From Bradyrhizobium mercantei (lineage in GTDB: Bacteria; Pseudomonadota; Alphaproteobacteria; Rhizobiales; Xanthobacteraceae): a DNA stretch of 64,000 bases. The notes beneath the pieces were generated by a model that saw only the letters and a program-made list of their open reading frames with translations, searched no databases and was not told the DNA's origin. Position 1 is the stretch's first letter. Each line of letters begins with the position of its first letter. Shown here piece after piece: positions 52,461 to 60,301 of this stretch. The DNA lies in contig NZ_MKFI01000008.1 in the NCBI RefSeq assembly GCF_001982635.1, positions 124,001 to 188,000 on the forward strand, in the 5' to 3' direction. Made by a program: the position numbers and the translations under genes.

Positions 52461-52515
52461 GTGGAGAGAACGGTGCGAACAAACTGGCTGTGCATCACGC
52501 GGCTTCAGCCAGCCC

Positions 52516-53277
52516 CTAGAACAGCGACCCCTGCCCGTCATCCTCCCGCGGCGTCACCTTGCGCGGGGCGGCCTTCTTCGCCGCCGGCACATCTTCCGCC
52601 GCGATCTCTTCCGCGGTCATCGGCAGCAGCAATTGCGCGTCGTCGTTGGCGACGGCGTTGACGCGCATCGTCACCTGGTGCCAGGCGAACTCGCCGACGT
52701 CGGGGCCCTTCAGCATCGGCATCACGTCGTCGACGTCGTTGGGCAGGCAATCGAGCCAGCGCGCGAATTGCTCGGGGCGGATCGTGACGGGGACGCGGTG
52801 ATGCAGCTGCGCAAGGTCCGCGCTCGCCGGCGCGGTGACGATCGCGACCGTGTCCTGCTCCTCGCCGTTCGGGCCCATCCAGGTCTCGGCGAGGGCTGCG
52901 AAGGCGAGCGGATGGCCGTCGCGGCGATGGATGAAGAACGGCCGCTTGCGCCCGCCGGCATCCTGCCATTCGTAATAGCCGTCGGCCGGGATCAGCGCGC
53001 GGCGCCGCTTGATCGCATTCTTGAAAGCCGGCTTCTCCCGCACCGTCTCGGAGCGGGCGTTGATCAGCAGCGAGAAGGTCCGGGGGTCCTCGACCCAGGA
53101 CGGGATCAGGCCCCAGCGCATCAATTGAAAATGCCGGCCGCCATTCTGCAGCAGCACCACCGGGATTGGCTGGGTCGGCGCAACATTGTACCGTGGCGGA
53201 AAATTCGGCTGCTCGATATAGCCGAACATCTCACGCAAGGCCGCCGGCGGCGAGGTTATGACAAAGCGTCCGCACAT
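52516..53277 (-). CDS. SRAP domain protein (YedK/HMCES)
   Basis: 253 residues. Cys2 of MCGRFVI is the active residue that cross-links to abasic sites in single-stranded DNA; other SRAP signatures are YNVAPTQ, MRWGLIPSWVEDP, INARSETV, CLIPADGYYEW-like (ALIPADGYYEWQ) and the His in HHRVPVT. It shields and processes abasic sites. The C-terminal tail (AKKAAPRKVTPREDD) is basic then acidic. It lies alone, divergent from the unknown gene at 53340. Confidence 0.93.
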   Translation of the reverse strand: MCGRFVITSPPAALREMFGYIEQPNFPPRYNVAPTQPIPVVLLQNGGRHFQLMRWGLIPSWVEDPRTFSLLINARSETVREKPAFKNAIKRRRALIPADGYYEWQDAGGRKRPFFIHRRDGHPLAFAALAETWMGPNGEEQDTVAIVTAPASADLAQLHHRVPVTIRPEQFARWLDCLPNDVDDVMPMLKGPDVGEFAWHQVTMRVNAVANDDAQLLLPMTAEEIAAEDVPAAKKAAPRKVTPREDDGQGSLF

Positions 53278-53339
53278 ATCCCGTCCAGAGTGGTATCCGT
53301 TTATTCAGCCTTAACTCAGACCGTTAAAGACTGCCGCCA

Positions 53340-53840
53340 ATGACCTCAACGGCCGCCATAGCGGGCTCTTCTCCGCGACCGACGTACCCCGACGAGGCGC
53401 GGGCGGCGCAGTTGCGCGCCGCCAACATCAATCCCCGCACCGGGCTTGCGACCGACTACCTCAATCACTTCAACGAAGCCATCATGCTGCTCGAGATGGT
53501 GCCTGACCTGCCGGAATGCGCCGACGATTTCCTGGAATGGCAACCCCTGTCCTATGCCGAGCATTTCACCGCGTCCAACTTCAAGGCCCGCGACCTCGCG
53601 ATCGAGGCCTATGAGATGGCGAACGCCAGTATCCGGGCCGAATTCGACCAACTGACCGACAGCATGACCAGGATCCTGACCGAGGTCGGGGCGGCGATGC
53701 GGCAATTGCAGCAGGACAAGAGCCGGGTCGCGCTCGCCGAGCAGGCGATCGTCTGGGTCAAGCCGCTGGTGATGCAGACCGCCGGTGTCATCAACGGCGC
53801 CGCCGAGGCCGATGTCGACAGCATCATGGCGGGCGCCTGA
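53340..53840 (+). CDS. Conserved alphaproteobacterial protein, unknown
   Basis: 166 residues, soluble and mostly helical. The segment NPRTGLATDYLNHFNEAIMLLEMVPDLPEC then DDFLEWQPLSYAEHF looks conserved, as in uncharacterised proteins of this group. Cys and Trp are placed as in a compact domain, followed by two long helices (FDQLTDSMTRILTEVGAAMRQL). No catalytic motif is seen and no function is assigned. The gene is divergent from the SRAP gene 62 bases away. Confidence 0.75.
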   Translation: MTSTAAIAGSSPRPTYPDEARAAQLRAANINPRTGLATDYLNHFNEAIMLLEMVPDLPECADDFLEWQPLSYAEHFTASNFKARDLAIEAYEMANASIRAEFDQLTDSMTRILTEVGAAMRQLQQDKSRVALAEQAIVWVKPLVMQTAGVINGAAEADVDSIMAGA

Positions 53841-53870
53841 TTTATCAGGCATGGTTGTATCTCTCTATCG

Positions 53871-53926
53871 AGCATGATCTTTTTTGGAAAACCGGCGCCC
53901 ACTTTTCCGGATCGTGCTCAAAACTG
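53871..53926. repeat. Dispersed palindromic element upstream of a NUDIX gene
   Basis: GCATGATCTTTTTTGGAAAA...CACTTTTCCGGATCGTGCTC, same family as at 5009 and 51045 but with inner parts inverted. It lies in the frame of the following NUDIX gene and would be translated if TTG 53855 were the start. Confidence 0.7.
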
Positions 53927-53935
53927 GTTGCTGCC

Positions 53936-54358
53936 TTGACCTCTCCCGAACCTGCTCCGATCCGCCCCCAGCTAGCCGTCTCCGGCGTGATCTTCCGCGA
54001 CCGCAAGGTGCTGCTGGTCCGCCGCGCCCGCTCGCCGGGCAAGGGCTTCTATTCGCTGCCCGGCGGCCGGGTCGAGTTCGGCGAAACCCTGCACGTCGCC
54101 CTGCATCGCGAGATCGACGAGGAGACCGGGCTCAGGGTCGATATCCTGGGCCTTGCCGGCTGGCGCGAGGTGCTGCCGACCGGCCCCGGCACCGGGCATT
54201 ACCTGATCATGACGTTCGCGGCGAAGTGGGCCTCCCGCGAGCCCGTGCTGAACGACGAGCACGACGATTTCAAATGGCTGGCCCCGGAGGCGATTGGCGA
54301 CCTCAAGGTCACCGGCGGCCTGCACGAGGTGATTGCGGCCGCCCGGCGGCTGGTTTGA
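53936..54358 (+). CDS. NUDIX hydrolase (ADP-ribose pyrophosphatase-like)
   Basis: 140 residues if TTG 53936 is the start; TTG 53855 would add a repeat-encoded leader of 27 residues. The NUDIX box GGRVEFGETLHVALHREIDEETG has the Gly, Glu and REIDEE residues. PQLAVSGVIFRDRKVLLVRR opens the fold, as in small NUDIX enzymes that hydrolyse oxidised nucleotides or NDP-sugars. Substrate unknown. The real start needs experimental support because the repeat abuts it. Confidence 0.82.
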   Translation: MTSPEPAPIRPQLAVSGVIFRDRKVLLVRRARSPGKGFYSLPGGRVEFGETLHVALHREIDEETGLRVDILGLAGWREVLPTGPGTGHYLIMTFAAKWASREPVLNDEHDDFKWLAPEAIGDLKVTGGLHEVIAAARRLV

Positions 54359-54444
54359 GACGCCTTTTCGGGGGCTTTGGGGGCGTTCTCCGCCTTGCCT
54401 CGGGCGCATTGAGGGGGCATACCACGGCCATTCCGGAACCCCTG

Positions 54445-54822
54445 ATGATCAAAGCCTTTCTCGCCGTTGTGATTCTGATGTCGGCTTGCCTTGCGACGCC
54501 CGCCCGGGCGCAGGACGCGGCCGCGCCGTTCGACGGCGATCTGCAGCGGCTGGCCGAGATCCTCGGCGCCCTGCACTACCTGCGCGGCATCTGCAACGCC
54601 AATGAGGGCGCCAAATGGCGCAACGAGATGCAGGCGCTGATCGACGCCGAAACCCCCTCCGGCGACCGCCGCGCCCGCATGGTCGCCGGCTTCAACCGCG
54701 GCTACAACGGCTTCCAGCAGACCTACCGGACCTGCACGCCGGCCGCGAGCGTCGCGATCCGCCGCTACATCGAGGAAGGCTCGAAAATCTCGCGCGACCT
54801 GACGGCCCGCTATGCCAACTGA
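54445..54822 (+). CDS. TIGR02301 family exported protein
   Basis: 125 residues. A signal peptide (AFLAVVILMSACLATPARA) precedes a small helical domain: LAEILGALHYLRGICNANEGAKWRNEMQALID, then FNRGYNGFQQTYRTCTPAA with a Cys pair likely forming a disulfide. The layout matches TIGR02301, a conserved alphaproteobacterial family without known function. It overlaps the HAD gene by 11 bases. Confidence 0.85.
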   Translation: MIKAFLAVVILMSACLATPARAQDAAAPFDGDLQRLAEILGALHYLRGICNANEGAKWRNEMQALIDAETPSGDRRARMVAGFNRGYNGFQQTYRTCTPAASVAIRRYIEEGSKISRDLTARYAN

Positions 54823-55468
54823 CCGCGCGATCTTCTTCGACCTCGACGGCACCCTGACCGACCCGAAGCCCGGTATCACCGGCTCGATCCAGTATGCGCT
54901 GGAAAAGCTCGGCTGGCCGGTTCCCTCGCAGGACGAGCTGACCTGGTGCATCGGGCCGCCGCTGCGGGCGAGCTTTGCCATGCTGCTCGGCGGCGAGGAG
55001 CTCGCCGACCGCGCGGTCGAGCTGTACCGCGAGCGGTTCGGCGACGTCGGGCTGTTCGAGAATGCCGTCTATCCCGATATCGCGGAGGTGCTGGCCGAGC
55101 TGCGCGGGCGGCCGGGCCGCATGTTCGTAGCGACCTCGAAGCCGCACGTGTTCGCGACCCGGATCATCGCGCATTTTGGCCTCGACGGTTATTTCGACCA
55201 CGTGTTCGGCTCGGAGTTCGACGGAACCCGGGTCAACAAGGTCGACCTGCTGGCCTATGCGCTGGAACAGACCGGCGCCGATCCGGGGAACGCTCTGATG
55301 ATCGGGGACCGCAGCCACGACGTGATCGGCGCGACCCGCAACGGCATCCGCGCGGTCGGCGTCACCTATGGCTACGGCACGGCGGAGGAACTGACCGAGG
55401 CCGGCGCCAGCCATCTCTGCGCCTCGCCGCGCGCGGTGCTGGACCATATCCACAGCTCATTTGGCTGA
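54812..55468 (+). CDS. HAD-superfamily phosphatase (phosphoglycolate-phosphatase-like)
   Basis: 218 residues. Motif I FFDLDGTLTDP, motif II VATSKPH, and motif III/IV GDRSHDVIGA are all present, with an alpha-helical cap between. It resembles Gph-type phosphatases. It starts inside the end of the TIGR02301 gene, so the two are translationally coupled. The substrate is not certain. Confidence 0.9.
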   Translation: MPTDRAIFFDLDGTLTDPKPGITGSIQYALEKLGWPVPSQDELTWCIGPPLRASFAMLLGGEELADRAVELYRERFGDVGLFENAVYPDIAEVLAELRGRPGRMFVATSKPHVFATRIIAHFGLDGYFDHVFGSEFDGTRVNKVDLLAYALEQTGADPGNALMIGDRSHDVIGATRNGIRAVGVTYGYGTAEELTEAGASHLCASPRAVLDHIHSSFG

Positions 55469-55623
55469 CCGCGGCGGGGATATCAGGAATTCCCCTTCAA
55501 ATGCCGAGACGGCCGTTAACCTTTTCGAAAGATGTGGGCTAGGCGGTATCCGCATGCGTGATACATCTCACGCGTCGCAGTGGTTCGCTCCTCGGACCGC
55601 GCGCATTCATATTGCAGAGTTTC

Positions 55624-55893
55624 ATGCGCCATCCAGCGTCCTTCCCCCATCACCAAGAAGACCCCCGTCCCGACCACGAGCAGAAACAGGCCGCGCTGGG
55701 CTATTTGAACGAGGCCTGGGCTGAGGCGCGTCACGACGGCGTCGATGGCGACTGCCTCGCGCAGGCGAGCCTGTTTGCCGCGCTCGCCGAGCTCGTCGGT
55801 ACCTATGGCGAGGACGCGGTGGCGAAGTTCGCCGAGGGCCTCGCCGCGCGCGTGCGCAACGGTGAGTTCTCGCTGGCGCTCGCCAGGCAGTAA
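55624..55893 (+). CDS. Small helical protein, unknown
   Basis: 89 residues from ATG 55624; the upstream frame extension to 55558 is less likely. It begins MRHPASFPHHQEDPRPDHEQ and then forms Ala-rich helices (AALGYLNEAWAEARHDGVDG, LFAALAELVGTYGEDAVAKF). Conserved-looking but unassigned. Its stop lies 5 bases before a dispersed repeat. Confidence 0.7.
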   Translation: MRHPASFPHHQEDPRPDHEQKQAALGYLNEAWAEARHDGVDGDCLAQASLFAALAELVGTYGEDAVAKFAEGLAARVRNGEFSLALARQ

Positions 55894-55897
55894 TCCC

Positions 55898-55953
55898 AAA
55901 GCGTTTTCGAGCTAAGCGGGCACCGGTTCGCGTGAAGAAAACGCGTCAAACAA
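55898..55953. repeat. Dispersed element (AAAGCGTTTTCGAGC...ACGCGTCAAACAA)
   Basis: It reads AAAGCGTTTTCGAGCTAAGC through CACCGGTTCGCGTGAAGAAA to GCGTCAAACAA. The inverted copy is at 5101-5150 next to psd. It separates two convergent genes. Confidence 0.7.
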
Positions 55954-55974
55954 GAATCTAGCGCACGCAGTGCG

Positions 55975-57309
55975 CTAGGGCTTCAGCGTCTCGAGGAACC
56001 GAACCGGTTCGCCGGTCGACGGCGTTGTGACTTCGCCCTGCCACATCACCCGCCTGCCGCGCACGAAGGTGCCGACCGGCCAGCCCTGCACGCGCACGCC
56101 GTCATAGGGCGTCCACGCCGCGCGCGAGGCGATCCATTTGTTGGTGATGGTCTCGCTGCGCTTGAGATCGACGATGGTGAAGTCGGCGTCATAGCCCGCC
56201 GCGATGCGGCCCTTGCAGGCCATGTTGAACAGCCGCGCCGGACCAGCGCTGGTGAGATCGACGAACCGCGCCAGCGACAGCCGCCCGGCGTTGACGTGAT
56301 CGAGCATCAAGGGCACCAGCGTCTGCACGCCGGTCATGCCCGAGGGCGAAGCCGGATAGGTCTTCGACTTCTCCTCCAGCGTATGCGGCGCGTGATCCGA
56401 GCCGAGCACGTCGATGATGCCCTGCTCGATGCCGTACCAGATGCCGGCACGGTGATCGGCCGAGCGCACCGGCGGGTTCATCTGCGCCAGCGTGCCGAGC
56501 CGCTCGTAGCATTCGGGCGCGGCCATGGTGAGGTGATGCGGCGTCGCCTCGCAGGAGGCGACGTCCTTGTGGTCGCGCAGATACAGGATCTCTTCCTTGG
56601 TCGAGATGTGCAGCACGTGGATGCGCTTGCCGGTCTCGCGCGCGAGATTGACCAGGCGCTCGGTCGCCATCAGCGCGGCGGTCTCGTCGCGCCACACCGG
56701 ATGCGAGCGCGGATCGCCCTCGATGCGCAGCGGCTTACGCTCGTTGAGGCGGTATTCGTCCTCGGCATGGAACGCGGCGCGGCGCCGGATCACCTGGAAG
56801 ATCCGCCGCAGGCTCTCGTCGTCCTCGACCAGCAGCGCGCCGGTGGAGGAGCCGATGAACACCTTGACGCCGGCGCAGCCCGGCGCGCGCTCGAACTCCG
56901 GCAGATCCTGCACGTTCTCGCGGGTGCCGCCGATGAAGAACGCGAAATCGCAATGCATGCGATGATGAGCGCGCTTGATCTTGTCGGTGAACGCCTCTTC
57001 GGTGACCGTCAGCGGGTTGGTGTTCGGCATCTCGAACACGGCGGTGACCCCGCCCATCACGGCGCTGCGCGAGCCGGTCTCGAGATCTTCCTTCTGCGTC
57101 AGGCCGGGCTCGCGGAAATGCACCTGGGTGTCCATCACGCCGGGCAGGATGTGCAGGCCCTTGCAGTCGATCACCTCACCGGCCGAGGCCTGGCCGAGCG
57201 AGCCGATCGCAGCGATGCGGCCACCCACGATGCCGATATCGCGGACGCCCTCGCCGTCCTGATTGACCACGGTGCCGGATTTTAGAATGGTGTCAAAATG
57301 CTGATTCAT
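55975..57309 (-). CDS. pyrC: Dihydroorotase (class I)
   Basis: 444 residues from ATG 57309. The amidohydrolase motifs are DTQVHFREPG (metal His), a Lys for carboxylation in the CAGVKVFIGSSTGALL region, HVLHIST, CEATPHH and the C-terminal DHAPHT with the catalytic Asp. It converts carbamoyl aspartate to dihydroorotate in pyrimidine synthesis. Allantoinase/hydantoinase relatives share these motifs, but MPNTNP and the overall pattern favour dihydroorotase. Confidence 0.88.
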   Translation of the reverse strand: MNQHFDTILKSGTVVNQDGEGVRDIGIVGGRIAAIGSLGQASAGEVIDCKGLHILPGVMDTQVHFREPGLTQKEDLETGSRSAVMGGVTAVFEMPNTNPLTVTEEAFTDKIKRAHHRMHCDFAFFIGGTRENVQDLPEFERAPGCAGVKVFIGSSTGALLVEDDESLRRIFQVIRRRAAFHAEDEYRLNERKPLRIEGDPRSHPVWRDETAALMATERLVNLARETGKRIHVLHISTKEEILYLRDHKDVASCEATPHHLTMAAPECYERLGTLAQMNPPVRSADHRAGIWYGIEQGIIDVLGSDHAPHTLEEKSKTYPASPSGMTGVQTLVPLMLDHVNAGRLSLARFVDLTSAGPARLFNMACKGRIAAGYDADFTIVDLKRSETITNKWIASRAAWTPYDGVRVQGWPVGTFVRGRRVMWQGEVTTPSTGEPVRFLETLKP

Positions 57310-57448
57310 CGGTCCTCGACGCCCGCTTTCCACAGTCGTACGGGCCTTGTTCAGCGCACTCTAGCGCCTTAGCTTGGCAGGGGATATGCGCGAGCGGCGC
57401 GTTTCCCAAGGAACTTGGAAGAACTTGGAAAAAGAGCCAATTTTGCGA

Positions 57449-58330
57449 ATGAAAGCAGCGTTTCTTCCAGATCGGGGCGTGGTCAAGGTCTCTGGCGAGG
57501 ACGCCCGCAACTTCCTCAACGGCCTCATTACGACCGACGTCGAACAGTTGCAGCCGGGCCAGGCCCGGTTTGGCGCGCTGCTGACGCCGCAGGGCAAGAT
57601 CATCGTCGATTTCCTGATCACCGAGGTGCCATCAGGCCATGGCGGCGGCTTCCTGATCGACGCGCCGCGCGCGCTCGCCAAGGGGCTCGCCGACAAGCTC
57701 GGCTTCTACAAGCTGCGCGCCAAGGTCGTGGTCGAAAACCTCTCCGACAGCCTCGGCGTGCTCGCCGCCTGGGATGGCGAGCCAGCGGCGACGCCCGATC
57801 TTGCTTTCGTCGATCCGCGCAACGCAGCGCTCGGCTGGCGCGTCCTGATCCCGGAAGATCTGAAGCAGAAGCTTGCTGATCTGATCGGCGCCGATCTCGT
57901 CGACGCCAGCGCCTATGAAGCGCACCGGATCGCGACGGGCGTGCCGCGCGGCGGGCTCGACTTCATGTATGGCGACGCCTTCCCGCACGAGACCAACATG
58001 GATCACCTGCATGGCGTCGACTTCGACAAGGGCTGCTATGTCGGCCAGGAAGTGGTGTCGCGCATGCAGCATCGCGGCACCGCGCGCACCCGCACCGTGA
58101 AGATCATTCTCGACGGTCCGTCGCCCGAGGCGGGCGCGACCATCCTCGCCGGCGACAAGCAGGTCGGCACCGTCGGCTCGACCGCGGGACAAAACGGCCT
58201 CGCGCTGGTGCGCATCGACCGCGTCGCCGATGCGCTCGACGCGGGCCTGGCGCTGACCGCGGGCGGGCTGTCGCTGCATCTCGCCGACCCCAACGTTGTC
58301 CGCATCCCGCCCAAGCAGACCGTCGCATGA
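57449..58330 (+). CDS. ygfZ: Folate-binding YgfZ protein (Fe-S assembly factor)
   Basis: 293 residues from ATG 57449. The GCVT-like fold carries the defining KGCYVGQEVVSRMQHRG motif with its Cys, and FLNGLITTDVEQLQPGQARFGALLTPQGK near the start. YgfZ helps maintain some iron-sulfur enzymes, possibly with a folate cofactor. Overlaps tag by 4 bases. Translation of the region before the ATG is unlikely because it holds short repeats (GAACTTGGAA twice). Confidence 0.9.
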   Translation: MKAAFLPDRGVVKVSGEDARNFLNGLITTDVEQLQPGQARFGALLTPQGKIIVDFLITEVPSGHGGGFLIDAPRALAKGLADKLGFYKLRAKVVVENLSDSLGVLAAWDGEPAATPDLAFVDPRNAALGWRVLIPEDLKQKLADLIGADLVDASAYEAHRIATGVPRGGLDFMYGDAFPHETNMDHLHGVDFDKGCYVGQEVVSRMQHRGTARTRTVKIILDGPSPEAGATILAGDKQVGTVGSTAGQNGLALVRIDRVADALDAGLALTAGGLSLHLADPNVVRIPPKQTVA

Positions 58331-58953
58331 GCCGCACCGCAAAACTGCATCCGGACGGCAAGACACGCTGCCCGTGGCCGGGCGAGGATGCGTTCTACGT
58401 CGCCTATCACGACAATGAATGGGGCGTGCCGGAATATGACGACCGCGCGCTCTATGAAAAGCTGATCCTCGACGGCTTCCAGGCCGGCCTGTCCTGGATC
58501 ACGATCCTGCGCAAGCGGGAGAACTTCCGCAAAGCCTTCGACGATTTCCAGCCCGAGAAAATAGCGCGCTACACCGACAAGAAGGTGCATGCGCTGATGA
58601 ACGACGCCGGCATCGTCCGCAACCGCGCCAAGATCGAAGGCGCGATTTTGAGCGCGAAGGGCTATCTCGAGATCATGGAAAAGGGCCCGGGCTTCTCGAA
58701 ATTCCTGTGGGACTTCGTCGACGGCAAGCCGAAGGTCAATCAGTTCAAGACCACCGCGAGCGTGCCGGCCTCGACGCCGGTCTCGATCAAGGTCTCGAAG
58801 GAGCTCGGCGCGCGCGGCTTCAAGTTCGTCGGCCCCACCATCGTCTACGCCTTCATGCAGGCGACCGGCATGGTCAACGATCACCTCGTCACCTGCTTCT
58901 GCCACGAGTCTTGCAGCGGCAAGCTGCGCACGCCGCGGCTCAAGAAGAAATGA
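58327..58953 (+). CDS. tag: 3-methyladenine DNA glycosylase I
   Basis: 208 residues. The Tag motif HDNEWGVPEYDDRALYEKLILDGFQAGLSWITIL is intact, including the Glu and Trp of the base pocket. The zinc-snap residues are seen at the N-terminus (CPWPG) and C-terminus (HLVTCFCHESC). It excises 3-methyladenine from alkylated DNA. It overlaps both neighbours by 4 bases. Confidence 0.95.
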   Translation: MSRTAKLHPDGKTRCPWPGEDAFYVAYHDNEWGVPEYDDRALYEKLILDGFQAGLSWITILRKRENFRKAFDDFQPEKIARYTDKKVHALMNDAGIVRNRAKIEGAILSAKGYLEIMEKGPGFSKFLWDFVDGKPKVNQFKTTASVPASTPVSIKVSKELGARGFKFVGPTIVYAFMQATGMVNDHLVTCFCHESCSGKLRTPRLKKK

Positions 58954-59561
58954 CGGCACGCAAACCGGACGTGGCGGTCCGCGCCTGGCAGCGGATGTTG
59001 TCCGGGCGCCGGCTGGACCTGCTCGACCCCTCGCCGCTCGATATCGAAATCGTCGACATCGCGCATGGGCTGGCGCGGGTCGCGCGCTGGAACGGCCAGA
59101 CCTCGGGCGCGCACATCTTCTCGGTGGCCCAGCACACGCTGCTGGTCGAGGCCGTGATGCGCCAGCAGACGCCGCGCGTCGACATCAGCCATCGGCTCGC
59201 GGCCCTGCTGCATGACGCGCCGGAATACGTCATCGGCGACATGATCTCGCCGTTCAAGGCGGTGTTGTCAGGCGAATACAAGACCGTGGAGAGGCGGCTG
59301 CTGTCGGCGATCCATATCCGCTTCGGCCTGCCCGCGGTGCTGGCGGACGAGATCACCCAGCAGATCAAGGCCGCCGACCGCGGCGCGGCCTATCTCGAGG
59401 CCACGCATCTGGCGGGATTTTCGCAAGCCGAAGCCAAGCGGCTGTTCGGCCGCGATCCGGAATTGCCCGAAGCGACCGAGCGCGACTATCTGACGCCATG
59501 GACCGCGGCGCGGGCCGAAAAGCAGTTCCTCGAACGCTTCAACGCACTACACGCGTCATAG
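58950..59561 (+). CDS. HD-domain phosphohydrolase (YfbR-like)
   Basis: 203 residues. SGAHIFSVAQHTLLVEAVM and AALLHDAPEYVIGDMISPFK supply the HD metal ligands, like the 5'-deoxynucleotidase YfbR and related HD enzymes. The start overlaps the stop of tag (ATGA-type), so it is co-translated. It might act in nucleotide-pool sanitation next to the repair glycosylase; that role is inferred. Confidence 0.85.
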   Translation: MTARKPDVAVRAWQRMLSGRRLDLLDPSPLDIEIVDIAHGLARVARWNGQTSGAHIFSVAQHTLLVEAVMRQQTPRVDISHRLAALLHDAPEYVIGDMISPFKAVLSGEYKTVERRLLSAIHIRFGLPAVLADEITQQIKAADRGAAYLEATHLAGFSQAEAKRLFGRDPELPEATERDYLTPWTAARAEKQFLERFNALHAS

Positions 59562-59683
59562 GCGCGACACCGCGCGCCGTGCCGCGGTTGCGCCGCAAAA
59601 CGAACACCAGGCATGGCGCCGCGCGCCTTTGCCCACCCGGGAGCAGCCGTTATAATCGGGGCACCCGACGCCCAAGGACCATC

Positions 59684-60190
59684 ATGCTTCACGTTTGCTC
59701 ACTTGCCGCGCTCTCCGACACGGTTCGTGCCACCGGCGCCAGCCATGTGCTGACGGTGATGGCCAATGTCGACCAGGTGCAGCGGCCGCCCTCCGTGCTT
59801 CCGGCCAACCATCTGAAGGTGTCGATGGACGACATCGTCGAACAGATGGACGGGTTCGTGGCGCCGAACGAGACGCATATCGAGCGCGTGCTGGACTTCG
59901 TGCGCGGCTGGGATCGCCGCGCGCCGATGGTGGTTCATTGCTACGCCGGCATCAGCCGCTCGACCGCGAGCGCATTTGCCACCGTCTGTGCGCTCAATCC
60001 GCACCGCGACGAAATGTCCATCGCCCGGCTGATCCGCGCGGCCTCGCCGATCGCAGCCCCCAACCGCCTGATCGTCAGCCTCGCCGACAAGGCGCTGGGA
60101 CGCGAGGGCCGCATGCTGCGCGCGCTCGATGCGATGGGCCCCGGCAGCATGAGCGTCGAAGGCCGACCTTTCCACATCGATCTGGAATAG
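59684..60190 (+). CDS. Dual-specificity/tyrosine-phosphatase-like protein
   Basis: 168 residues from ATG 59684. The P-loop HCYAGISRSTASAF has C-x5-R, and MVVHCYAG is preceded by a GWDRRAPMVVHC strand. The acid Asp would be in VSMDD. Such small proteins dephosphorylate Tyr/Ser/Thr or other phosphoesters. AAGGACC precedes the ATG. Monocistronic. Confidence 0.85.
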   Translation: MLHVCSLAALSDTVRATGASHVLTVMANVDQVQRPPSVLPANHLKVSMDDIVEQMDGFVAPNETHIERVLDFVRGWDRRAPMVVHCYAGISRSTASAFATVCALNPHRDEMSIARLIRAASPIAAPNRLIVSLADKALGREGRMLRALDAMGPGSMSVEGRPFHIDLE

Positions 60191-60301
60191 CGCGAACCCG
60201 CCGCGTCCGATCGCTTGAACTTCCAGTCCCCTCAACTGCACTACTAGGTTGCGACGGGGCACCGGCTGGCCGATGGTCCGGCGCGTCCTGCCGGAGGCCC
60301 A

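Noticed and set aside
52013..52515. Insertion sequence remnants
   Set aside because: Inverted repeats are present but no transposase-like frame or target-site duplication was recognised; short palindromic repeats fit better.
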